Assembly: GCA_025360565.1 (NCBI GenBank)
Contig: JANYBY010000370.1
Location: 1 to 10,600 of the forward strand
Direction of reading: 5' to 3'
Source: Bacteroidota bacterium
GTDB taxonomy: Bacteria > Bacteroidota > Bacteroidia > B-17B0 > Aurantibacillaceae
Length of the DNA stretch: 10,600 nt
Below the pieces are notes generated by a model. It saw only the letters and a list, made by a program, of their open reading frames with translations, did no database searches and was not told the origin of the DNA. Of the stretch, positions 1-5,415 are shown piece by piece (the stretch's first letter is position 1; each line of letters begins with the position of its first letter). The translations under genes and the position numbers were made by a program.

Positions 1-345
1 GTTACCACAACAAATAACAACGGCCAAATAATTATTGGCAGGCTTGCCATAAACGCAATTGATTGCAATACCGAAATAAATAAATTTGGTTTAAGCGGTT
101 TTGAGGGTTTCATCGATGTTTCTCCGAATCCTAATTTCGGAAAAATTGTACTTGATTATAAATATGATAAAAGCCAGTTAACCGTGAGTATAATAAATAT
201 CCTTGGTGAAGAAATTTACCATGGGCTTTTATTTCAAAACACAAAAAAGGAAATTAAACTGCCGGGATTGGTCGGTCTTTATTTTTTAAAAATATCAGCT
301 CCAAATAATTATTTGCTGTTTCAAAAAAAGTTGATTCTTGAATAG
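1..345 (+). CDS. C-terminal part of a secreted protein with T9SS type A sorting domain (5' end outside window)
   Basis: The reading frame is open from base 1 to a TAG at 343–345, giving the last 114 residues of a longer protein. Residues about 37–114 look like a T9SS type A sorting domain. There is an SPNP motif at 41–44, a beta-rich stretch with the typical 'NILGEE' turn (66–71), a 'GLYFLKI' strand (92–98), and a final 'KKLILE'. In this family the domain directs the protein through the outer membrane by the type IX system and is then usually removed. The remaining 36 residues upstream are Asn/Thr-rich and give no domain call, so the function of the passenger is unknown. The gene is convergent with murI. 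The family call for the C-terminus is firm; nothing can be said about the rest. Confidence 0.85.
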   Translation, partial: VTTTNNNGQIIIGRLAINAIDCNTEINKFGLSGFEGFIDVSPNPNFGKIVLDYKYDKSQLTVSIINILGEEIYHGLLFQNTKKEIKLPGLVGLYFLKISAPNNYLLFQKKLILE

Positions 346-360
346 GGGGTTTTCGAGTTG

Positions 361-507
361 TTAAGACACGAATTACACTAATCAGGGATTACAAAAATTA
401 CTCCAATCTATACCACAACCTGATTTAATTATTAAACACAGATTAGCTTTCATTGTTTTTTGTGTTGCAACAATGGTTTGTGTGAATTCGTGAAATTAGT
501 GTCTAAA
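361..507. repeat. Palindromic intergenic repeat between convergent genes, right arm overlapping the murI stop
   Basis: The left arm (361–382) and the reverse complement of the right arm (486–507) match at 18 of 22 positions. Each arm is built from two roughly 9-bp units resembling CACGAATT and CACTAATT, in swapped order between arms. The central 100 bp contains a smaller perfect stem, CATTGTT at 451–457 against AACAATG at 469–475. Transcribed RNA from either strand could fold into a long hairpin, which would suit a bidirectional terminator for the two converging genes. CACGAATT/CACTAATT-type palindromes resemble repeats I recall scattered between genes in Bacteroidota, but copy number in this genome cannot be seen here. 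The minus-strand murI stop (496–498) lies inside the right arm. Confidence 0.7.
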
Positions 508-1338
508 ATCAAGCGCCAAATGTTTTGCCTTTACTTCTTTCCCAAAAAATAAACTCGCATTTTTATCAAATGCTTCCGGCATATCGGTAGTAAAAAAAGT
601 CAGCGATCCGTTTTTGCTGCAATTCTTTTCCATTTCGGGGTGACGGTTCAAATATTCCTTCAATCCCTTCGCCACAAGGTTTCCTTGCGACAATAACTTT
701 ACGTCCGGCGATAAAAATTTTTTTATTTTGTTTTCAATTAAGGGGTAATGTGTGCATCCTAAAATGATCGCGTCTATTTTTGGCGACTGTTTCATTAAAG
801 CCTCCACATGTTTTTTAATAAAATATTCCGCGCCCTTGTTATCAAATTCATTGTTCTCGATCAAAGGAACCCACATAGGGCACGCTTCCTGAAACACTTT
901 TAATTCCGGAAAAAACTTTTCTATCTCTACAATATACGAACCCGAACTAACGGTTCCCGCAGTGCCTAAAACACCAACCTGTTTAGTACTGCTGTAATTG
1001 CCAATAATTTCGGTAGTGGGCCTTATTACACCTAATACCCTTTTATTCGACGCCAATTTTGGCAGGTCTTTTTGCTGAATGGTACGCAAGGCTTTTGCCG
1101 ATGCCGTATTGCAGGCCAGAATTACAAGATGACAGCCCTTATCAAACAATTGTTTAACGCACTCTAAAGTATATTCGTAAACCGTTTCGTAACTGCGCGA
1201 ACCATAAGGCGCCCGGGCATTATCGCCTAAATACAAATAATCGTATTGGGGCAATTCTTTTACAATTTCCTTTAAAACGGTTAACCCGCCAAATCCGCTG
1301 TCAAAAACTCCTATAGGACTGTGTTCCGGCACGCTCAT
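496..1338 (-). CDS. murI: Glutamate racemase
   Basis: The enzyme interconverts L- and D-glutamate in the cytoplasm, supplying D-Glu for the peptidoglycan stem peptide. The 280-residue length is normal. The two catalytic cysteines are present: C76 in 'ACNTAS' and C195 in 'GCTHYP'. The N-terminal 'IGVFDSGFGGLTV' motif (residues 9–21) carries the conserved Asp13 and Ser14, and 'PYGSRS' (44–49) is also typical. The ATG at 1336–1338 is the natural start, four to five residues longer than the minimal family N-terminus. A -7-like box ends only 7 bp before the start, so the leader would be extremely short or absent. The last residues (RH-stop) are encoded within the palindromic repeat. In many Bacteroidota murI sits downstream of ompH on the same strand. 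Here it is on the other side, divergent from porG, which suggests local rearrangement. Confidence 0.97.
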   Translation of the reverse strand: MSVPEHSPIGVFDSGFGGLTVLKEIVKELPQYDYLYLGDNARAPYGSRSYETVYEYTLECVKQLFDKGCHLVILACNTASAKALRTIQQKDLPKLASNKRVLGVIRPTTEIIGNYSSTKQVGVLGTAGTVSSGSYIVEIEKFFPELKVFQEACPMWVPLIENNEFDNKGAEYFIKKHVEALMKQSPKIDAIILGCTHYPLIENKIKKFLSPDVKLLSQGNLVAKGLKEYLNRHPEMEKNCSKNGSLTFFTTDMPEAFDKNASLFFGKEVKAKHLALDFRH

Positions 1339-1345
1339 TTCGTGG

Positions 1346-1380
1346 CAAATTTACCCTTTTTCTCTTGCATTTTAGGGCAA
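1346..1380 (-). promoter_or_regulatory. Putative murI promoter (Bacteroidota type)
   Basis: On the minus strand 1353–1346 reads TAAATTTG, a perfect match to the Bacteroidota -7 consensus TAnnTTTG. A TTG at 1380–1378 lies 24 bp further upstream and could act as the -33 element, slightly beyond the usual spacing. The box lies 7 bp from the murI ATG. The -33 candidate lies in the porG promoter spacer, so the two promoters overlap back to back. Confidence 0.5.
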
Positions 1381-1397
1381 TAAATACCCTATTTTTG
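1365..1397 (+). promoter_or_regulatory. Putative porG promoter (Bacteroidota type)
   Basis: TATTTTTG at 1390–1397 matches the TAnnTTTG -7 consensus exactly, and TTG at 1365–1367 lies 22 bp upstream. Transcription would start near 1402–1404, about 10 nt before the TTG start codon of porG. The -7 box overlaps CCCTA (1387–1391), which is inverted relative to TAGGG (1373–1377). A third ACCCT lies at 1353–1357, beside the murI -7 box, so a regulator binding these could affect both genes. Confidence 0.5.
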
Positions 1398-1411
1398 CGT
1401 TATCCAAAGGC

Positions 1412-2182
1412 TTGGCTAAAAAACTGGTCATATTAATTTTGTGTTTTTGCAGTGTTTGCGGGGTTTCGCAGACAAAAAAACACCATTTCCGTCAAAAAGA
1501 GGCGGGTATTTTAGTCGGCGGCTCTTATTATTTAGGGGATCTTAATCCCCGAAAGCATTTTATTTATTCACAGCCCGCGGCAGGTATTTTTTTCAGATAC
1601 GCTACCAGTTACCGTTATGCATTCCGTTTTGGTTTTAATTACGGTTCCGTTGGCGCAAGCGATTCGCAAAGCAAAGAACCCGATCAGCTGGAAAGAAATT
1701 TAAATTTCAAAAGCGAGATCTACGACCTGCATGCAATTGCCGAATTTAATTTTGTGGATTATCGTATTGGCAACGATAAACATTATTTTACCATGTTTAT
1801 TTTCGCAGGCATTGGCGGTTATTATTTTAATCCCAAAGCCGATCTGGGCAACGGTTACGTAAATTTAAACGGATTAAGAACCGAAGGGCAAGGGCACGCT
1901 TATCCCCGTTATCAATTAAATCTTCCTTTTGGCGTGGGCTTAAAGTGGAACATTACATCTATTTTTGGCTTAGGTATTGAATGGGGGCCTCGTAAATTAT
2001 TTACCGATTATTTGGATGATGTAAGCTCAACTTACCCTAACATTACTCAAGGCATTAGTCGCGGCAGCCCGGGCTATATGCGTGGCAACCCGCGAAGTAA
2101 AGATTGGTATTTTTTTTACGGGATGACCTTAACCATGCGCTTGCCAAAATTAAATCAGGAGTGTCATAAGGAAGGATTTTAA
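1412..2182 (+). CDS. porG: Type IX secretion outer-membrane protein PorG (DUF6089 family)
   Basis: This is a 256-residue predicted outer-membrane beta-barrel. PorG is known in Porphyromonas gingivalis as an outer-membrane T9SS component associated with the PorK/PorN ring, and there it also precedes uppS–bamA–ompH genes. Residues 1–19 form a signal peptide (KK, then a hydrophobic stretch ending GVS/Q). Features I recognise as DUF6089-like are 'GGSYYLGDLN' (36–45), 'IYDLHAIAEFNF' (103–114), 'LPFGVGLKWN' (171–180), 'RKLFTDYLDDVS' (194–205) and 'RGNPRSKDWYFFYGMTLTMRL' (224–244). The start is TTG at 1412. No ATG precedes residue 128 in this frame, and the signal peptide begins right there. Its own promoter lies just upstream, and a terminator hairpin includes its stop codon. 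A specific PorG role is inferred from family and gene order; other DUF6089 paralogues exist. Confidence 0.85.
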   Translation: MAKKLVILILCFCSVCGVSQTKKHHFRQKEAGILVGGSYYLGDLNPRKHFIYSQPAAGIFFRYATSYRYAFRFGFNYGSVGASDSQSKEPDQLERNLNFKSEIYDLHAIAEFNFVDYRIGNDKHYFTMFIFAGIGGYYFNPKADLGNGYVNLNGLRTEGQGHAYPRYQLNLPFGVGLKWNITSIFGLGIEWGPRKLFTDYLDDVSSTYPNITQGISRGSPGYMRGNPRSKDWYFFYGMTLTMRLPKLNQECHKEGF

Positions 2183-2198
2183 GATCCCCTTATTTTTT
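2168..2198 (+). terminator. Probable intrinsic terminator of porG
   Basis: AAGG (2168–2171) and GGAT (2174–2177), separated by a two-base AA bulge, pair with ATCC and CCTT at 2184–2191 around the loop TTTAAG. The 8-bp stem is followed by A and six T (2193–2198). The porG stop codon (2180–2182) lies in the loop. This separates porG from the downstream genes and is consistent with their having their own promoters. Confidence 0.6.
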
Positions 2199-2230
2199 AG
2201 TCCTTAAGTAATAGGTCCAATTAAGATAGC

Positions 2231-2293
2231 TTCTGTTAAAAATCATAAAAGTCAGGCTATTAGCAAGACTTTAAATAAATATTATTATCTTCG
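2231..2293 (+). repeat. Direct repeat copy A, upstream of the T9SS cargo gene
   Basis: Positions 2231–2270 match 4571–4610 at 34 of 40 positions without gaps. The match resumes after a weaker spacer and a one-base shift, with 2281–2293 matching 4622–4634 at 11 of 13. The copy ends in TATCTTCG, a near -7 box. The conserved part includes CTGTTAAAAATC, TAAAAGTCA and ATTAGCA. It does not code for anything here. It is either a duplicated promoter segment or a binding site shared by both promoters. Confidence 0.75.
2260..2293 (+). promoter_or_regulatory. Putative promoter of the secreted LRR protein gene
   Basis: TATCTTCG at 2286–2293 differs from TAnnTTTG by one base (C for T). A TTAG at 2260–2263, 22 bp upstream, occupies the -33 position but matches TTTG poorly. 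The predicted leader is about 40 nt to the ATG at 2340. The same arrangement recurs in front of uppS. Confidence 0.4.
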
Positions 2294-2339
2294 TTAAGCT
2301 TTAATTAAAAGTGTGTTCAATAGGTTTTTACCAATCAGC

Positions 2340-4352
2340 ATGAAAAAATTATTTGCAGTTTTATTATTGGTCTTGTTAATCAGTTCAAAAATTAAGGCTC
2401 AGGCTCCTACTTATACGGTTACTGATCCCAATTTCCTGGCTTTTCTAAATACTAATTTTCCTCAGTGTATGACAGGTAATGTCATAACCACTACTTGTGC
2501 AATTATGGCAATCACTTGGCCCGCTACAATCAACGTTTCAGGATTGGGAATTTCAAATCTTTGGGGAATCCAGGCATTTTGTTCAACTGACTTCGTTTGC
2601 CTGAACTGTTCTAATAATTTACTAACTTCCTTGCCGCCTTTAACAACGTATTATGGCTTTACGCTTATTTGCAATAATAATTCTTTAACGGCATTGCCTA
2701 ATATTTCCGGAAATAATGTTTACCATATTATTAATTGCGAAAATAATTTAATAACAAATATATCACCTAACATATTAGCTTATGATGTGAAATTATATTG
2801 CGGAAATAATAATATAACATGTTTTCCCGCTTTTTCTCAATTAAGTCAAACTCTATCGCTGCTTCCTAATCCCGCCTTATGTCTGGCAAATTACGTTCCC
2901 GCTGCAATGGATCCTACTTTATTGGCGATGCCAATTTGCACCGCAGGAAATATTTATAATTGCCCAGGCACGAACGTAATTGCGGGAAATAATTATAAGG
3001 ACGTGAATATAAATTGTGTTAAAGACAACGCAGATATAAATTTGCGCGGGGTTCCGGTACAGTTGTACGACAATACAGGTTTTGTGGCGCAATATTATTC
3101 AAGCGCTTCCCCGGCTTACGTGTTTAATGTTCAACCGGGAACTTACACCGTGGTAGTTGATACAACCTTTGCGCCGATTGTTCCTCAGTGTCCTGCTCCG
3201 GGTGTTGATTCCGCAAATATTGTTATTTCACTCGGTACGCCATATATAAATAACGTAAATTTTAATTTAAACTGTTTACCCGGATTTGATTTTGGTTGCA
3301 ATTCATTTAGGCTAGAGGGACCAATATTTCCGGGTCTGCTACATGGAATGTGGATTTTTGCCGGCAACAAAGGATATCTTGGGGATTTAAATTGTGGCGG
3401 TGGTGGTGGTCAAGTTGTAGTTCAGGTAAGCGGCCCAGCTTCAATTATGGGTCCTGCCCCTTATCCCGGGGTCCTTGTTCCTTTAATATCCGGCAATACC
3501 GCGACTTACTCAGTTGCCGATTTTAATTCCGTAAATTATAATTCTTTTTTATTGGCAAATTATACCGCCACATCAGCAGTGATCGGTAATTTAATATCCG
3601 TAAGTGTTGTGGTTACACCAACCGCCGGAGATAATCGCTTAAGTAATAATACCTATACATTTTGCTATCCTGTTGGTAATTCTTACGATCCAAATGAAAA
3701 ACAAGTTTATCCTGTTGATGTTCTTCCGGGATTTCAGGATTGGTTTACCTACACCATCGATTTTCAAAACTTAGGAAATGCGCCTGCCTATAATATTCGG
3801 GTGTTAGATACATTAGATACTAACCTGGATCTCGGAACGTTTCAGGTAATTGAAAACAGCCATCCTTTTAATGTGGCCCTAAACGGCAATGTCGCCAATT
3901 TCTTTTTCCCCGGCATCATGCTGCCTGATAATATTAGCGATCCGCAGGGTTCAAAAGGTTTTATACAATACAGAGTGAAACCAAAACCCGGATTACCAAA
4001 CGGTACAAAAATTAAAAACAGGGGGCATATTTACTTTGATTATAATCCTGCAGTAGTTACAAATCAAACTATAAATAATTTTATTTTTGATCTTGGAAAA
4101 GAAGAATTAAAAAAAGAGTCCTCTTTAAACCTGTATCCCAATCCTGCCAAAAGTAAACTCACAATTTTGTTTACCGATGCTCATCAAAGAGCTTTGATTA
4201 TTACAGATCTAATGGGAAAAGAAGTTTTTAATAAGATTGTGGATGATAAAAAAACGGAGATAGTCACAGATCAGATTCAAACTGGAATTTATTTTTTGAA
4301 GATAGTTGCGGATTCAAAAATATCTGTTCATAAAATTATTATTGAGAAATAA
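2340..4352 (+). CDS. Secreted leucine-rich-repeat protein with T9SS type A sorting domain
   Basis: Starting at the ATG at 2340 the protein has 670 residues; an in-frame GTG at 2313 is possible but would place nine residues before a textbook signal peptide (1–20, MKK, hydrophobic core, KIKA/Q). Residues about 85–165 hold four leucine-rich repeats of the 'C-x-NN-x-L-T-x-LP' type, with Cys90, Cys111, Cys133 and Cys154 spaced 21–22 residues apart. Residues about 213–275 resemble an SdrD-B/prealbumin-like fold ('INLRGVPVQLYD … PGTYTVVVD'). About 447–580 is a Bacteroidota domain beginning 'SYDPNEKQV' and ending 'HIYFDYNPAV' (DUF7619/DUF11-like, recalled). About 595–670 is the T9SS sorting domain ('LNLYPNPA … GIYFLKI … KIIIEK'). 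It is expected to be exported through the outer membrane; adhesion is only a guess. It lies alone between porG and uppS. Confidence 0.9.
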   Translation: MKKLFAVLLLVLLISSKIKAQAPTYTVTDPNFLAFLNTNFPQCMTGNVITTTCAIMAITWPATINVSGLGISNLWGIQAFCSTDFVCLNCSNNLLTSLPPLTTYYGFTLICNNNSLTALPNISGNNVYHIINCENNLITNISPNILAYDVKLYCGNNNITCFPAFSQLSQTLSLLPNPALCLANYVPAAMDPTLLAMPICTAGNIYNCPGTNVIAGNNYKDVNINCVKDNADINLRGVPVQLYDNTGFVAQYYSSASPAYVFNVQPGTYTVVVDTTFAPIVPQCPAPGVDSANIVISLGTPYINNVNFNLNCLPGFDFGCNSFRLEGPIFPGLLHGMWIFAGNKGYLGDLNCGGGGGQVVVQVSGPASIMGPAPYPGVLVPLISGNTATYSVADFNSVNYNSFLLANYTATSAVIGNLISVSVVVTPTAGDNRLSNNTYTFCYPVGNSYDPNEKQVYPVDVLPGFQDWFTYTIDFQNLGNAPAYNIRVLDTLDTNLDLGTFQVIENSHPFNVALNGNVANFFFPGIMLPDNISDPQGSKGFIQYRVKPKPGLPNGTKIKNRGHIYFDYNPAVVTNQTINNFIFDLGKEELKKESSLNLYPNPAKSKLTILFTDAHQRALIITDLMGKEVFNKIVDDKKTEIVTDQIQTGIYFLKIVADSKISVHKIIIEK

Positions 4353-4599
4353 ATTTTTGGATATTAGTCCCAACATCCATCAGTATACAATTTAAAAAAG
4401 GGGATCGAACGGGGTAATAAATACTTTTGTTGGTGCAGAACTAAGGTGTTGACTTCCAATAAGGACACATCTATACGGAATGATAATTTGGTTTGGAAGG
4501 AGCGTGTTGCTATTCTAAAGTCCCTCTCTTTTGAACAAATAGTGAATCGTCATTCGTGGCATGCCCGCTTCTCTGTTAAAAATCCTAAAAGTCAAGCAA
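4353..4599. other. Intergenic region between the T9SS cargo gene and the uppS promoter; no supported gene
   Basis: The 316 bp between the cargo stop and uppS contain no convincing gene. A weak hairpin (GGATATT at 4359–4365 with AACATCC at 4372–4378, one mismatch) follows the cargo stop but has no T-run. A good -7-like box TACTTTTG lies at 4422–4429 with no obvious -33. It precedes a GTG-initiated open frame (4446–4700) that overlaps the uppS promoter and start and resembles nothing I know. The box could drive a small RNA or be chance. AAGGGGATC at 4398–4406 is the exact inverse of GATCCCCTT in the porG terminator (2183–2191). Copy B of the direct repeat begins at 4571. Confidence 0.5.
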
Positions 4600-4634
4600 T
4601 TAGCAGGTCTACTTTCACTATTTTATTATCTTTG
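4571..4634 (+). repeat. Direct repeat copy B, upstream of uppS
   Basis: Partner of the copy at 2231–2293, offset 2340 bp: 34 of 40 positions identical over 4571–4610, then 11 of 13 over the -7 region after a one-base shift. The 10-bp segment between these blocks (4611–4620) is largely unlike its partner. The two copies bracket the T9SS cargo gene in direct orientation. Confidence 0.75.
4600..4634 (+). promoter_or_regulatory. Putative promoter of the uppS–bamA–ompH operon
   Basis: TATCTTTG at 4627–4634 matches the TAnnTTTG -7 consensus exactly and lies 34 bp upstream of the uppS ATG. A TTAG at 4600–4603 is 23 bp upstream, a poor -33 match but conserved in the repeat copy in front of the T9SS cargo gene. 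Confidence 0.6.
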
Positions 4635-4668
4635 CCCGAAGGTGCAATTCGTATAAACCGCACCAATC

Positions 4669-5415
4669 ATGGATTTAAAGCTCTCTATAAACAAAAATAA
4701 CGTGCCCAAACATGTGGCTATTATCATGGATGGTAACGGGCGCTGGGCCAAACAGCACGGTGAGGATAGAATTTTTGGCCATCACGAAGGGGTAAATTCG
4801 GTTCGCGAAATTGTGGAGGCTTGCGGCGAAATTGGTGTAAAACATTTAACCCTTTACGCCTTCAGCACCGAAAATTGGAATCGCCCAAAAGACGAAGTGG
4901 ATGCATTAATGGAACTTTTGATCGCTACTATTAGTATGGAAACGCCAAACCTTCACAAAAAAGGCGTTAAACTTCAGGTTATTGGTGATATTGAAAGTTT
5001 ACCCGCCTCTTGCCAGCAAGAATTGCAGGAATCCATCAATATTACAGCGAATAACACTACGGTAACGTTGATATTAGCTTTAAGTTATTCAAGCAAATGG
5101 GAAATTACAACTGCCGTAAAAGAAATTGCTAAACAAATTGAAGACGGCAAATTAAAAGCTTCCGAAATTACATCCAAACATATTGAAAAATATTTAAACA
5201 CGCATCAATGGCCCGATCCTGAATTAATGATCCGCACCAGTGGCGAACATCGCATAAGCAATTTTTTACTTTGGCAATTAGCCTACGCCGAATTTTATTT
5301 TACCGATACGCTTTGGCCCGATTTTAGAAAACAAGATTTTTTTAAAGCCATCTTAGCTTATCAAAACAGAGAGCGCCGCTTTGGCCAAACAAGCGAACAA
5401 ATTTCACAGAATTAA
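4669..5415 (+). CDS. uppS: Undecaprenyl diphosphate synthase (cis-isoprenyl transferase)
   Basis: This enzyme condenses isopentenyl diphosphates onto farnesyl diphosphate in cis to make the C55 lipid carrier for peptidoglycan and polysaccharide assembly. It is cytoplasmic and membrane-associated. The 248-residue length is normal. The signature 'HVAIIMDGNGRWA' (15–27) carries the catalytic Asp21. 'AFSTENWNRP' (64–73), 'SYSSKWEI' (139–146) and 'LMIRTSGEHRISNFLLWQ' with 'LWPDF' (186–219) complete the family set, and no key residue is missing. The ATG at 4669 places the signature at the usual distance. It is the first gene of the probable operon. Its last 35 nt overlap the start of bamA in another frame, which suggests translational coupling. 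Confidence 0.98.
   Translation: MDLKLSINKNNVPKHVAIIMDGNGRWAKQHGEDRIFGHHEGVNSVREIVEACGEIGVKHLTLYAFSTENWNRPKDEVDALMELLIATISMETPNLHKKGVKLQVIGDIESLPASCQQELQESINITANNTTVTLILALSYSSKWEITTAVKEIAKQIEDGKLKASEITSKHIEKYLNTHQWPDPELMIRTSGEHRISNFLLWQLAYAEFYFTDTLWPDFRKQDFFKAILAYQNRERRFGQTSEQISQN

Noticed and set aside
2313..2339. GTG at 2313 as the start of the LRR–T9SS protein
   Set aside because: The ATG at 2340 begins a standard signal peptide (MKK plus hydrophobic core); the nine extra residues would spoil it.
2183..4406. GATCCCCTT (2183–2191) and its inverse AAGGGGATC (4398–4406) as terminal inverted repeats of a mobile element around the cargo gene
   Set aside because: Only 9 bp, and the left copy is explained by the porG terminator stem. 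There is no transposase and no target-site duplication next to them.
4446..4700. 84-codon open frame starting at GTG, overlapping the uppS promoter and first codons
   Set aside because: It resembles no family I know, covers the direct repeat and the -7 box, and runs into uppS in another frame. Regulatory sequence is the simpler reading; a small gene is not excluded.
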